A stretch of 64,000 bases of DNA from Burkholderia sp. Its GTDB lineage: Bacteria; Pseudomonadota; Gammaproteobacteria; Burkholderiales; Burkholderiaceae. The stretch is taken from the NCBI GenBank assembly GCA_030151225.1, contig JASLEG010000117.1:39911-103910 (forward strand), given 5' to 3'. The notes beneath the pieces are model-generated. The model worked only from the letters and a program-made list of their open reading frames with translations, was not told the origin of the DNA and searched no databases. The position numbers and the translations under genes were made by a program. Of this stretch, positions 43,348-52,816 are shown piece by piece (the first letter of the stretch is position 1; each line of letters starts with the position of its first letter).

Positions 43348-43453
43348 GCGTGCTCCCCAGAATGCTCTCGTCGGCGCCAGCCCGTGTTTTCCCGAATACG
43401 GCGGCGCCCGCGACCACCACACCCGAACGACGCTTTCTACGGAGCAGCATCAC

Positions 43454-46400
43454 ATGCTGAAAATCGTCCGGCTCGCCCTCGTCAGGCCCTACACGTTCAT
43501 CGTGCTGGCGCTCCTGATCCTGCTGGCTGGCCCGCTGGCGGCACTACGCACGCCCACCGATATCTTCCCGGATATCCGCATCCCCGTGATCAGCGTGATC
43601 TGGAATTACTCCGGCCTGCAGCCGGACGACATGTCCGGGCGCATCGTCACGTACTACGAGCGCACGCTCGGCACCACCGTCAACGACGTGCAGCACATCG
43701 AGTCGCAGTCGTTCCGCAGCTTCGGCATCGTCAAGATCTTCTTCCAGCCGACCGTGGACATCCGCACCGCGACGGCCCAGGTCACCTCGGTGTCGCAGAC
43801 GGTGCTCAAGCAGATGCCGCCCGGCATCACGCCGCCGCAGATCCTGAACTACAACGCCTCCACGGTGCCGGTGCTGCAGATCGCGCTGTCCAGCAACACG
43901 CTCGACGAACAGAAGCTCGAGGATTACGCCGAGAACTTCATCCGCCCGCAACTGCTGTCGGTGCCCGGCGTGGCGATCCCGACGCCGTACGGCGGCAAGA
44001 CGCGCGAGGTGCAGATCGACCTGGATTCGCAGGCGCTGCAGTCGAAGGGGCTGTCCGCCGAGGACGTGGCCCACGCGCTCGCCGCGCAGAACCAGATCAT
44101 CCCGGCCGGCACGGAGAAGATCGGCCGCTTCGAGTACAACATCAAGCTCAACAACAGCCCGCTGGCGCTGGAGCAGCTCAACGACCTGCCGGTCAAGTCG
44201 GTGGACGGCACCACGATCTACATCCGCGACGTGGCGCACGTGCGCGACGGCTTCCCGCCGCAGACCAACATCGTGCGCGTGAACGGCCATCGCGCGGTGC
44301 TGATGAGCATCCTGAAGAACGGCTCGGCCTCGACGCTCGACATCATCTCCGGCGTGAAGTCCAAGCTGCCGCTGATCGAGCAGACGCTGCCGCCGGGCCT
44401 GAAGCTCGTGATGCTCGGCGACCAGTCCACCTTCGTGAAGGGCGCCGTGAGCGGCGTGGCGCGCGAGGGCGTGATCGCCGCAGCGCTGACCTCGCTGATG
44501 ATCCTGCTGTTCCTCGGCAGCTGGCGCTCCACGCTGATCATCGCCGCCTCGATCCCGCTGGCCGTGCTGTCCGCGATCGCGCTGCTCGCCGCCACCGGCG
44601 AGACGCTGAACGTGATGACGCTGGGCGGCCTCGCGCTCGCGGTCGGGATCCTGGTGGACGACGCCACGGTGACGATCGAGAACGTGAACTGGCACCTCGA
44701 GCAGGGCAAGGACACGCGCACCGCGATCATCGACGGCGCACGCCAGATCGTGATGCCGGCGCTGGTCTCGCTGATGTGCATCTGCATCGTGTTCGTGCCG
44801 ATGCTGATGCTCGACGGCATCTCGCGCTTCCTGTTCGTGCCGATGGCGAAGGCCGTGATCTTCGCGATGATCTCGTCGTTCGTGCTGTCGCGCACCTTCG
44901 TGCCGATGCTCGCGCAGTACCTGCTCAAGCCGCACGCGTCGGGCGGCCACGCCTCGGGCGAGATGGCCGCGATCATGGATCCGCACGGCGGCCATCGTCA
45001 CGCGCCGCCCTCGCGCAATCCGCTGGTGCGCTTCCAGCGCGCGTTCGAGCATCGCTTCGAGCGCATTCGCGGCGGCTACCGGATCCTGCTCGGCCTCGCG
45101 CTGACGCGCCGCAAGCCGTTCGTGGCCGGCTTCCTCGCGGTCGTGGCGGTGTCGTTCCTGCTGGCGCCGTGGCTCGGCCGCAACTTTTTCCCGACCATCG
45201 ATTCGGGCGAGATCTCGCTGCACGTGCGCGCGCCGGTCGGCACCCGCGTGGAGGAAACGGCGGCCGAGTTCGACCGCATCGAGAACACCATCCGCGGCGT
45301 GATTCCGCCCGCGCAGCTGCACGAGGTGCTCGACAACATCGGGCTGCCGAAGAGCGGCATCAACCTGACCTACAACAACAGCGGCACGATCGGGCCGCAG
45401 GACGGCGACATCCTGATCTCGCTGTCGAAGGATCACGCGCCCACGGCCGGCTACGTGAAGACGCTGCGCGAGCTGCTGCCGCGTGCCTATCCGGGCACCA
45501 CCTTCTCGTTCCTGCCGGCCGACATCACCAGCCAGATCCTGAACTTCGGCGCGCCCGCGCCCGTCGATCTTCAGGTATCCGGACCGAATCAGGAGGCGAA
45601 CCTGAAGTACGCGCAGGAGCTGCTGCGCAAGATCCGCCTGATCCCCGGCATCGCCGATCCGCGCATCCAGCAGGCCAGCACCTATCCGCAGTTCAAGGTG
45701 TCGGTGGACCGCACGCGCGCCGATCAGCTGGGCATCACCGAGCAGGACGTGACCAACACGATGGTGGCCTCGCTCTCGGGCACCAGCCAGGTCGCGCCGA
45801 CCTACTGGCTGAACCCGAAGAACGGCGTGTCCTACGCGATCGTGGCGGCCACGCCGCAATACCGGATGACCTCGCTCTCGGCGCTCGAGAACCTGCCGGT
45901 GACGGGCTCCGGCGGCCAGTCGCAGCTGCTCGGCGGCCTCGCCACGATCCGGCGCGGGGTGACCGATGCGGTGGTGTCGCACTACAACATCAAGCCGCTG
46001 TACGACATCTACGCCAACACCCAGGGCCGCGATCTCGGCGCCGTGGCGACCGACATCAACCGCATCATCAAGGCCACCGCCAGGGACCTGCCGAAGGGCT
46101 CGACCGTCACGCTGCGCGGCCAGGTCTCGACCATGAACGACGCGTTCTCGGGCCTGCTGCTCGGCCTGGTGGGCGCGATCGCGCTGATCTACCTGCTGAT
46201 CGTGGTGAACTTCCACTCGTGGGCCGATGCGTTCGTGATCGTCTCCGCGCTGCCGGCGGCGCTGGCCGGCATCGTGTGGATGCTGTTCACCACGCACACG
46301 CCGCTGTCGGTGCCCGCGCTGACCGGCGCGATCCTCTGCATGGGCGTGGCCACCGCGAACGCGATCCTGGTGGTGAGCTTCGCTCGCGAGCGACTGGCCG

Positions 46401-46705
46401 AGACCGGCAACGCGCTCGGCGCCGCGCTCGAGGCCGGCTTCACGCGCTTCCGCCCGGTGCTGATGACCGCGCTCGCGATGATCATCGGCATGGCGCCGAT
46501 GGCGCTCGGCCTCGGCGACGGCGGCGAACAGAACGCGCCGCTCGGCCGCGCCGTGATCGGCGGCCTCGCCTGCGCCACGCTCGCGACGCTGTTCTTCGTC
46601 CCCGTCGTGTTCAGCATCGTGCACCGCCGCGACGCGCTCAGGCGCGACGCCGCCCACGCCCAAGCCAACGCCCATTCCGAGTCCGGAGCCAACCATGTCC
46701 ACTGA
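43454..46705 (+). CDS. RND-family efflux transporter, inner-membrane pump
   Basis: The 1083-residue protein has the RND fold: an N-terminal membrane helix, two large periplasmic loops and twelve membrane segments. Recognisable marks include LRTPTDIFPDIRIPVISVIW near residue 33, ALTSLMILLFLGSWRSTLII and AVGILVDDATVTIENVNWHL near 400 with the proton-relay Asp pair (DD), plus CMGVATANAILVVSF near 975. A His-rich cytoplasmic loop (MDPHGGHRHA) is at about 513-522. It exports drugs or aromatic compounds with an MFP and an outer-membrane factor encoded next. The last codons overlap the MFP gene by 11 bp. The order pump-MFP-OMF is the reverse of the common arrangement. Confidence 0.95.
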   Translation: MLKIVRLALVRPYTFIVLALLILLAGPLAALRTPTDIFPDIRIPVISVIWNYSGLQPDDMSGRIVTYYERTLGTTVNDVQHIESQSFRSFGIVKIFFQPTVDIRTATAQVTSVSQTVLKQMPPGITPPQILNYNASTVPVLQIALSSNTLDEQKLEDYAENFIRPQLLSVPGVAIPTPYGGKTREVQIDLDSQALQSKGLSAEDVAHALAAQNQIIPAGTEKIGRFEYNIKLNNSPLALEQLNDLPVKSVDGTTIYIRDVAHVRDGFPPQTNIVRVNGHRAVLMSILKNGSASTLDIISGVKSKLPLIEQTLPPGLKLVMLGDQSTFVKGAVSGVAREGVIAAALTSLMILLFLGSWRSTLIIAASIPLAVLSAIALLAATGETLNVMTLGGLALAVGILVDDATVTIENVNWHLEQGKDTRTAIIDGARQIVMPALVSLMCICIVFVPMLMLDGISRFLFVPMAKAVIFAMISSFVLSRTFVPMLAQYLLKPHASGGHASGEMAAIMDPHGGHRHAPPSRNPLVRFQRAFEHRFERIRGGYRILLGLALTRRKPFVAGFLAVVAVSFLLAPWLGRNFFPTIDSGEISLHVRAPVGTRVEETAAEFDRIENTIRGVIPPAQLHEVLDNIGLPKSGINLTYNNSGTIGPQDGDILISLSKDHAPTAGYVKTLRELLPRAYPGTTFSFLPADITSQILNFGAPAPVDLQVSGPNQEANLKYAQELLRKIRLIPGIADPRIQQASTYPQFKVSVDRTRADQLGITEQDVTNTMVASLSGTSQVAPTYWLNPKNGVSYAIVAATPQYRMTSLSALENLPVTGSGGQSQLLGGLATIRRGVTDAVVSHYNIKPLYDIYANTQGRDLGAVATDINRIIKATARDLPKGSTVTLRGQVSTMNDAFSGLLLGLVGAIALIYLLIVVNFHSWADAFVIVSALPAALAGIVWMLFTTHTPLSVPALTGAILCMGVATANAILVVSFARERLAETGNALGAALEAGFTRFRPVLMTALAMIIGMAPMALGLGDGGEQNAPLGRAVIGGLACATLATLFFVPVVFSIVHRRDALRRDAAHAQANAHSESGANHVH

Positions 46706-47927
46706 GATCGATATCAAGTCGCCGAAACGGCTGCCCAACCTGAAGCTGGTCGCCGCGGCGGCCGCGCTGATCGCGATCGGCATCGTCGCAAGCGGCATCT
46801 TCGAGCGCGTGCACGCGAAGCAGGAAATGACGAGCTGGTCCGCCGCGCAGGCGGTGCCGACCGTGGTGGCCTACACGCCGTCGAGCGGCGGCAACGGCAG
46901 CGCGCTGGTGCTGCCGGGCCACCTGTCAGCGTTCGAGAACGCGCCGATCCATGCGCAGGTGTCGGGCTATCTGCATGCGTGGTACGCCGACATCGGCACG
47001 CACGTGAAGTCGGGCCAGCTGCTGGGCCTGATCGACACGCCCGAGCTCGACGCGCAGCTGCAGCAGGCGCGCGCCGACCTGCAGAGCGCGCAGGCCAACG
47101 AGAAGCTGGCCGCCTCCACGGCCGAGCGCTGGACGAAGATGCTGCAGCAGGATTCCGTCTCGCAGCAGGAAACCGACGAGAAGACCAGCGACCTCGCCGC
47201 CAAGCAGGCCATCGTGGCCGCCGGCGAGGCGAACGTGCGCCGGCTCGAGGCGCTCGAGGCCTTCAAGCGCATCACCGCGCCGTTCGACGGCGTGGTGACC
47301 GCGCGCAAGACCGACATCGGCCAGCTGATCTCGGCCGGCCAGGGCACCGGGCCCGAGCTGTTCGCGGTGTCCGACGTGCACCAGTTGCGCGTGTACGTGA
47401 GCGTGCCGCAGAGCGAGGCCGCGGCGATCCACGCCGGCATGAGCGCCACGCTGACGGTGCCCGAGCATCCGGGCCGGACCTTCGACGCGAAGCTGGTGGA
47501 CACCGACGATTCGATCACCGATTCCACCGGCACGCTGCTCGTGCAGCTGATGGTGAACAACGCCGACGGCAGGCTGATCCCCGGCGAATACACCGAAGTG
47601 CACTTCGCCCTGCCGAACGACGGCCACGTGCTGACGATCCCGGCCAGCTCGCTGATCTTCCGCCAGGCCGGGCTGCAGGTGGCCGTGGTGGGCAAGGACG
47701 ATCGCGCCGTGCTGAAGAACGTCACGATCGGCACCGACCTCGGCACCCACGTGCAGATCGCCACCGGCCTGTCGCCCGACGATCGCGTGATCGACAACCC
47801 GCCCGACTCGCTCGCCTCGGGCGACGCGGTGCGGCTGGCCGCACCGGCCGGCGGCACCGCCGATGCGGCCGCCGGTGCCAACGCGGGCGCCACGACGCGG
47901 GCCGCTGCGGAGCACGCGAATGGCTAA
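46695..47927 (+). CDS. RND efflux periplasmic adaptor (membrane fusion protein)
   Basis: The 410-residue adaptor has a single N-terminal membrane anchor (LKLVAAAAALIAIGIVASGI near residue 16) and no lipobox. The biotinyl/lipoyl hairpin is seen in HLSAFENAPIHAQVSGYLHA and VKSGQLLGLIDTPELDAQLQ, with a coiled-coil hairpin LQSAQANEKLAASTAERWTK, and a beta-barrel part LRVYVSVPQSEAAAIHAGMS. The C terminus is Ala/Gly-rich. It overlaps the pump gene by 11 bp and the outer-membrane factor gene by 8 bp, so the three are made in stoichiometric coupling. Confidence 0.93.
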   Translation: MSTEIDIKSPKRLPNLKLVAAAAALIAIGIVASGIFERVHAKQEMTSWSAAQAVPTVVAYTPSSGGNGSALVLPGHLSAFENAPIHAQVSGYLHAWYADIGTHVKSGQLLGLIDTPELDAQLQQARADLQSAQANEKLAASTAERWTKMLQQDSVSQQETDEKTSDLAAKQAIVAAGEANVRRLEALEAFKRITAPFDGVVTARKTDIGQLISAGQGTGPELFAVSDVHQLRVYVSVPQSEAAAIHAGMSATLTVPEHPGRTFDAKLVDTDDSITDSTGTLLVQLMVNNADGRLIPGEYTEVHFALPNDGHVLTIPASSLIFRQAGLQVAVVGKDDRAVLKNVTIGTDLGTHVQIATGLSPDDRVIDNPPDSLASGDAVRLAAPAGGTADAAAGANAGATTRAAAEHANG

Positions 47928-49452
47928 ACAGCGTCTTTGCGCGGTGCTCGCCGCGGCCGCCTTCCTGTCCGCGCTGTCCGCCTGTTCGTTCGCGCCGGTC
48001 TATCACGCGCCGGCCGCCTCGCTGCCCGCCAGCTTCAAGGAAGCGGGCGGCTGGCAGACGGCGAAGCCGGCCGACCGCATCGAGCGCGACGGCTGGTGGA
48101 AGGTGTTCCGCGATCCGACGCTCGACCGGCTCGAGGTGCGGGTGGCGGCCGCGAACCCCGACGTGGCCGCCGCCGTGGCGCGCCACGATCAGGCCGGCGC
48201 GCTGTTCGATCAGGCGCGCTCGGGGCTGCTCCCCACCCTCGGGCTCGGCGCGCAGATCTCCAGCAACCGTGCCTCGAACACGCGGCCGCTGCGCGGTGCC
48301 ACGCAGCCCGACATCTACGGCGACAACACGCTCGATGCCGGCTTCGCCTACGACCTCGACCTGTGGGGCAAGGTGCGCAACGAGGTGGCGGCCGGGCGCG
48401 CCACCTCACAGGCCAGCGCCGACGATCTCGCCTCGCTGCGCCTGAGCCTGCAGTCGAGCCTCGCGAGCGCGTACTTCCAGCTGCGCGGGCTCGACCAGCA
48501 GCAGAAGCTGCTCGCCGAGACGATCGACACCTATCAGCGCGCGCTGAAGCTGACGATGAGCCGGCACGCGGGCGGCATCGCGTCCGACCTCGACGTGTCG
48601 CGCGCGCAGACCCAGCTCGACGCCGCGCGCGCCTCGGTCGAGGACGTGCGGGCGCGCCGCGCGCTGTACGAGCACGCGATCGCGACGCTCACCGGCGTGC
48701 CCGCCTCCGCGTTCTCGCTGCCGCCCGATCTCGCCACGGCCTACCTGCCGTCGATTCCGGCCGGCCTGCCCGCCACGCTGCTGCAGCGCCGGCCCGACGT
48801 GGCCGCCGCCGAGCGCCGCATGGCGACCGCCAACGCGCAGATCGGCGTGGCGCGCGCCGCCTTCTTCCCCGACCTGACGCTCGGGCTGATGGGCGGCTTC
48901 CAGAGCTCGGGGCTCGGCCACTGGCTCACGGCCCCGAACGAGATCTGGTCGATCGGGCCGAGCCTGGCGCTCACGCTGTTCGACGGCGGCCGCCGCCGGG
49001 CGATCACCGACCAGGCGCACGCCAGGCTGGCCGAGAACGGCGCGCAATACCGCGCCGTGGTGCTGCAGGCCTGCCAGCAGGTGGAGGACAACCTCGCGCT
49101 CACGCATCACCTCGGCGACGAGGCCGACCGCGAGCAGGAGGCGCTCGACGCCTCCGAGCGCACGCTGCAGCTGTCGATGTCGCGCTACCGCGACGGCGTG
49201 GTCAGCTATCTCGACGTGGTGACGGCGCAGACCACCGAGCTGAACACGAAGATCTCGATGCTGGAGCTGAACACGCGCCGGCAGCTCGCGGCGGTGGGGC
49301 TGATCGCGGCGCTCGGCGGCGGATGGGAGGTGGATGGCGCGCCGACGGTTGCGAAGAGCGAGGCGAAGGACGGAACGAAGACGCGTGCGGTGGCCGTGCC
49401 CGTTTCGGCTTCGGCAGGATTGACGGGCGCGACGCCCACGGCGCGCTCCTGA
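47920..49452 (+). CDS. Outer-membrane efflux factor (NodT-type lipoprotein)
   Basis: The 510-residue protein belongs to the NodT/OprM group. It begins with a signal sequence and lipobox LSALSACSF (Cys about residue 21), followed by KVFRDPTLDRLEVRVAAANP and repeated helical barrel segments such as GFAYDLDLWGKVRNEVAAGR and SLALTLFDGGRRRAITDQAH. It forms the TolC-like channel for the RND pump. The last 40 residues, after the helical repeats, are Lys/Thr-rich. A strong terminator follows at 49499-49531. Confidence 0.93.
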   Translation: MAKQRLCAVLAAAAFLSALSACSFAPVYHAPAASLPASFKEAGGWQTAKPADRIERDGWWKVFRDPTLDRLEVRVAAANPDVAAAVARHDQAGALFDQARSGLLPTLGLGAQISSNRASNTRPLRGATQPDIYGDNTLDAGFAYDLDLWGKVRNEVAAGRATSQASADDLASLRLSLQSSLASAYFQLRGLDQQQKLLAETIDTYQRALKLTMSRHAGGIASDLDVSRAQTQLDAARASVEDVRARRALYEHAIATLTGVPASAFSLPPDLATAYLPSIPAGLPATLLQRRPDVAAAERRMATANAQIGVARAAFFPDLTLGLMGGFQSSGLGHWLTAPNEIWSIGPSLALTLFDGGRRRAITDQAHARLAENGAQYRAVVLQACQQVEDNLALTHHLGDEADREQEALDASERTLQLSMSRYRDGVVSYLDVVTAQTTELNTKISMLELNTRRQLAAVGLIAALGGGWEVDGAPTVAKSEAKDGTKTRAVAVPVSASAGLTGATPTARS

Positions 49453-49498
49453 TCGACGAGGCATCTCCGGCGACATGTGTGGTGCGTGTCGCAGTTCG

Positions 49499-49531
49499 GG
49501 CGCCCGCCGGCCTGGCGGGCGCCATTTTTTT
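49499..49531 (+). terminator. Intrinsic terminator of the RND operon
   Basis: GGCGCCCGCC (49499-49508) pairs with GGCGGGCGCC (49514-49523) over a 5-nt loop and is followed by ATTTTTTT. This perfect 10-bp stem with a T-run is a strong rho-independent terminator for the pump genes. Confidence 0.92.
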
Positions 49532-49578
49532 GCAGGCTCGCGACACGTCCATTCACGTGCGCGGCCCCCTTTCCGGGA

Positions 49579-50256
49579 TCAGTGCGCGCGCCACCAGTCG
49601 GTTGCCTTCTGCTTGTCCCAGGCCGGCAGCACCGCGCTGTCGATCGTCGCGTTGCCGAGTGCCGGAAAGTCCTTCCTGAACGCAGCGATATCCTCGTCGT
49701 AGTGATCCGACACGCTGATGTCCCAGGTCCCGCCGCTGAAACCCGTCGCGGCCTGATCGATCAGTGGAATCAGCGGCCCCGCACGCAGTTCGCCCTCCTT
49801 GCGCTCGACCACCGTTGCATCGACGTGCCCGAGATAGACGATCGAATTCGGCTTGACTTCAAGGTCCTCATGCAGCGGCGTGAAGAAAAAGCCGTGGAAA
49901 GGGAATATCCCGCTCTGGCCGAAGATGCCGCGTATCACGTATTTGCCCGGTGCCAGCGGCAACCGAACGAAATAATGATTGCCGTCGTCGCCGGTGCGGG
50001 TGCCCTGGTCGTCGAACTTGAAGTTGAGCCGGTCCTCGCGCGTCGCTGCCGCGCCACGCTCCATCTGAACCACGATGGGGCTCGGCTGATAACTCGTGTG
50101 ATAGGCGTTCGTCAGCGTCAGCGTCATCAACGCATACGATTTCTGGGTCGTGTCGATCGAGCTCGTGGCCGCGTTCGGCGACATGTTGGAAACGGTCGCG
50201 CACCCCGTGGTCAGCAAGCTGGCGACGATGGACAGTAATGCGATGTGCTTTCTCAT
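49579..50256 (-). CDS. Outer-membrane-type lipoprotein, unknown family
   Basis: The 225-residue protein has a type II signal peptide with lipobox LLTTGCATV (Cys about 19). The mature part contains alternating beta-like segments: TQKSYALMTLTLTNAYHTSY, DDGNHYFVRLPLAPGKYVIR, FPFHGFFFTPLHEDLEVKPN and SIVYLGHVDATVVERKEGEL. It resembles exported proteins with a beta-sandwich or carboxypeptidase-regulatory-like core, but I cannot name the family. The upstream leader (50257-50345) is unusually AT-rich for this window. No terminator-like hairpin is obvious downstream. Confidence 0.75.
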   Translation of the reverse strand: MRKHIALLSIVASLLTTGCATVSNMSPNAATSSIDTTQKSYALMTLTLTNAYHTSYQPSPIVVQMERGAAATREDRLNFKFDDQGTRTGDDGNHYFVRLPLAPGKYVIRGIFGQSGIFPFHGFFFTPLHEDLEVKPNSIVYLGHVDATVVERKEGELRAGPLIPLIDQAATGFSGGTWDISVSDHYDEDIAAFRKDFPALGNATIDSAVLPAWDKQKATDWWRAH

Positions 50257-50465
50257 TGCAGATCGTTTTTTGATTTTCGTAGTGAATTGATTATTAGAGA
50301 ATTCGTCAATTTTTGTTATTGATCGACATGAAATCCCCCGTATCGATGAATGCGCACGCGTTGGAACTGCGTGTGCATTCAACGTATACGACATGCAACA
50401 GGGAAACTTGAGCCGATTCGGCGCCGTCGCCCACAACAAAATGAAATCGGCCGATGCGCACCCAC

Positions 50466-50497
50466 GAAAAAAACCCGCGACGTTCACACGTCGCGGG
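50466..50497 (-). terminator. Intrinsic terminator of the first porin gene
   Basis: CCCGCGACG (50474-50482) and CGTCGCGGG (50489-50497) form a 9-bp stem with a 6-nt loop; read on the minus strand it is followed by a run of seven Ts. It lies 92 bp after the porin stop codon. Confidence 0.9.
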
Positions 50498-50589
50498 GCC
50501 GAAGATCACCGCACTACCGGCACGCCGATCGCTCACCGGACGTGCCGCCACTCGAGCGCGCGAATCGATCGATCCTCGCGCAGGGCCGG

Positions 50590-51765
50590 TCAGAACTTGG
50601 TACGGATACCGGCGGCCACCACGGCCTGGCGGTTGTTGCTCGACGCGGCGAAGTTGAAGATGCCGGCGTTGCCGAGCACCGACACGCCGTCCGCGCCGCT
50701 GACCTTGCGGTACACGCCTTCCAGGTACAGATCGGTGCGGCGCGACAGCGCGTAGTCCGCCTGCAGCATGAACTGGTTCCAGTTCGGCGCGATCGTGCGA
50801 CCGGCGCTGTCGAAGCGGCCCTGCGTGTAGGTGTACGAACCGCCGAGCGTGAGGGCCGGCGTCAGGAAGTAGCGCGCGTTCAGTTCGTAGTTGCTGAAGG
50901 TCAGCAGCTGACCGTTCACGCTGCCGTACGAACCGCCTTCCGAAATCTCGTTCGGGTTGTTCAGGATCGTGCGCGTGTACACGAAGCCCACGCTGCCCTT
51001 GTCGATCGCATAGCGTGCGCCCGCGCCGAAGGTGCGCCAGCGGCCGCCCACCAGCATCGAGTCGCCGTCGGCGCTGCTCAGCGAACCACCCGTGTTCTGC
51101 GGCGTGTTCACGCCACCCGGCTGGTTCGACTGCAGGTAGGCCACGGCCAGGTTCACCGGGCCGTTCGCGTACTGCGCGCCGACCGTGTACGAATTGTTGT
51201 TGCTCGTGCCGCCGCCCATGTTGCTGAAGCCGTAGGCACCGCCGAACGTGAAGCCGGCGTAGTTCGCACTGCGGAACTTCACCGAATTGTTCATGCGCGT
51301 GTCGTTCGCGAGGTTGTCGTTGTCGAACGGGTGATCGGCGATGTTGCCGCCGAAGCCGGAGCCCGTGGCCGACAGCGGCGCGACGAAGTCCACCAGGAAG
51401 TCGTACTGACGGCCCAGCGTGACGGTGCCCCACTGGTGGCTCGACAGGCCGACCCAGGCCTGACGGCCGAACTCGTCGCCGCCGTTGCCGAACTTGCCGT
51501 TGTTCACGCTGAAGCCGTTCTCGAGGGTGAACACCGCCGAGAGGCCGCCGCCGAGATCCTCGTTGCCGCGCAGGCCCCAGCGCGAGGTGCTGACGTTGCC
51601 GCTCTGCACGCTGTAGGACGGGCCGCTCACGTTGCCCGATTTCTGGTTGCTGATGTAGTCCAGGCCCGCATCGATCGTGCCGTACAGCGTCACGCTGCTC
51701 TGCGCATGAGCAGCGGTCGAAAGCAGGCACGCGAGCGCCGCCGGGATTGCCAGATATTTCTTCAT
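50590..51765 (-). CDS. Burkholderia-type trimeric outer-membrane porin
   Basis: The 391-residue precursor has a signal peptide cleaved after AHA (LLSTAAHA|QSSVTLYG). The mature N terminus SSVTLYGTIDAGLDYISN, DLGGGLSAVFTLENGF, GSVTL-like WGTVTLGRQYDFLVDFV and the final AAGIRTKF with C-terminal Phe match the general porin family (Gram-negative porin 4). It forms a 16-strand beta-barrel for small solutes. The upstream gap to the DUF4148 gene (327 bp) includes two of the ATGAA-type elements, read here on the opposite strand, and a TAAATT box for the minus strand. Confidence 0.95.
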   Translation of the reverse strand: MKKYLAIPAALACLLSTAAHAQSSVTLYGTIDAGLDYISNQKSGNVSGPSYSVQSGNVSTSRWGLRGNEDLGGGLSAVFTLENGFSVNNGKFGNGGDEFGRQAWVGLSSHQWGTVTLGRQYDFLVDFVAPLSATGSGFGGNIADHPFDNDNLANDTRMNNSVKFRSANYAGFTFGGAYGFSNMGGGTSNNNSYTVGAQYANGPVNLAVAYLQSNQPGGVNTPQNTGGSLSSADGDSMLVGGRWRTFGAGARYAIDKGSVGFVYTRTILNNPNEISEGGSYGSVNGQLLTFSNYELNARYFLTPALTLGGSYTYTQGRFDSAGRTIAPNWNQFMLQADYALSRRTDLYLEGVYRKVSGADGVSVLGNAGIFNFAASSNNRQAVVAAGIRTKF

Positions 51766-51897
51766 GATGATTTCGCCAGAGTGGGTCGGTCTTCTCGCAC
51801 CGCGGGCCGCGTGTGGAATGGCCGATCCGTGCGCAGTGCGATGGCGCACAATTTAGGCAGCGGGCATGACAACGCGGTTATCGAAACGGCCTGAAAA

Positions 51898-52020
51898 ATG
51901 AAACCTTTTTCACGCCGGCGACATGCCCGATTCATGTCGATCCCGACAGCCGCGCGGCCTCGCATGAATTTCTTTTCACCTTGCGTATGCCGAACCGCTA
52001 TCGCCCCCCCTCTATGCTTG
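51898..52020 (+). promoter_or_regulatory. Two ATGAA-N6-TTCAC elements and promoter before the DUF4148 gene
   Basis: ATGAAACCTTTTTCAC (51898-51913) and ATGAATTTCTTTTCAC (51964-51979) are variants of the 16-bp element with TTCAC instead of TTCAT. TATGCT at 52013-52018 begins 49 bp after the first base of the second element, the same offset as the TAGCCT boxes at the other sites. The DUF4148 gene starts at 52093. Confidence 0.5.
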
Positions 52021-52092
52021 TTCCCAACCCGATGCGCGGCGCCAAGACCGTGCCCGGGGCGAACCCAGTCAACAATCATGAGGACAACGAAC

Positions 52093-52407
52093 ATGAAGAT
52101 CTCGAAGCTCGCCGCCTCCGCGCTGCTCGCCGCGCTCGCCGCCTCCGCCTTCCCCGCACTTGCCCAGGCCAGCACGCCGGGCCAGCAGCCCGCCACCCGC
52201 TTGGTGCCGGCCGGCACCAAGGACGGGGTGCCCGGCATCACGGGCGCGCCCGCCACCGGCAACCTGCAGCAGACGAGCGGCCAGTGGGTGGCACCGTATG
52301 GCCAGCCGATTCATGAAAAGACGCGCGCCGAGGTGTATCAGGAGCTCGTGCAGGCCGAGCAGGACGGCCAGTTGGCCTACCTGAACTCCACGCTGTATGC
52401 ACACTGA
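52093..52407 (+). CDS. DUF4148 family exported protein
   Basis: The 104-residue protein has a signal peptide (LAALAASAFPALAQA) and a mature domain of the DUF4148 type, recognised by EKTRAEVYQELVQAEQDGQL near the C terminus. DUF4148 proteins are small periplasmic proteins, widespread in Burkholderia, whose function is unknown. A short proline- and glycine-rich linker (PAGTKDGVPGITGAPATG) lies between. It follows two ATGAA-type elements and a promoter-like hexamer. A small lipoprotein gene lies 117 bp downstream. Confidence 0.85.
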   Translation: MKISKLAASALLAALAASAFPALAQASTPGQQPATRLVPAGTKDGVPGITGAPATGNLQQTSGQWVAPYGQPIHEKTRAEVYQELVQAEQDGQLAYLNSTLYAH

Positions 52408-52524
52408 CGCGCGTGGCCTCGCGGCCGGCCCCGGCGTCCCGCTCGACGCCGCCCGCCGCGGCCCCGTGCCGTCCGTGCAACCCAACCACTCCACCGGTCC
52501 CGCACCGCACCTTTCCGACACCCC

Positions 52525-52680
52525 ATGAAGCTTCGCCCCCTGCTCGTCCGCACCGCCCGCCTCGCGCTCGTCGCGATGGCTGCCGGCGCCATGCTGTCCG
52601 GCTGCGCCAACGTGCGCCCCAATGGCCCCGGCGACTGCGTGGGTCCGCCCGATTTCTGCGTGCCGTTCTTCGGCTCGTGA
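52525..52680 (+). CDS. Small lipoprotein (51 residues)
   Basis: A short frame encodes a signal peptide (LRPLLVRTARLALVAMAAG) and a lipobox MLSGCA with the Cys at about residue 27, followed by a mature part of only about 25 residues (NVRPNGPGDCVGPPDFCVPF) with two further cysteines. Short Cys-containing lipoproteins of this type occur in many Burkholderia. The start has little Shine-Dalgarno. A terminator follows the stop codon by 55 bp. The role is unknown. Confidence 0.65.
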   Translation: MKLRPLLVRTARLALVAMAAGAMLSGCANVRPNGPGDCVGPPDFCVPFFGS

Positions 52681-52735
52681 GCCCCTCGCGGCCACGACAT
52701 CGCGCGAGCGGTGCGACGGCCGATGCAAGAGAAAA

Positions 52736-52764
52736 GGCGCGCTGCCCGATGGCAGCGCGCCTTT
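52736..52764 (+). terminator. Terminator after the small lipoprotein
   Basis: GGCGCGCTGCC (52736-52746) pairs with GGCAGCGCGCC (52751-52761), loop CGAT, preceded by GAAAA and followed by TTTGTCGTT. It is an 11-bp perfect hairpin and probably ends the DUF4148-lipoprotein transcript; the opposite-strand RR gene ends 52 bp later. Confidence 0.8.
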
Positions 52765-52816
52765 GTCGTTGACGGCGAGGAAAACGGAATGCGCGTACGC
52801 CGGCACGCTGCGCCCG

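Noticed and set aside
43544..46798. A 1084-residue open frame antisense to the RND pump
   Set aside because: Composition is a His/Arg/Asp-rich shadow of the pump codons, with no recognisable domain.
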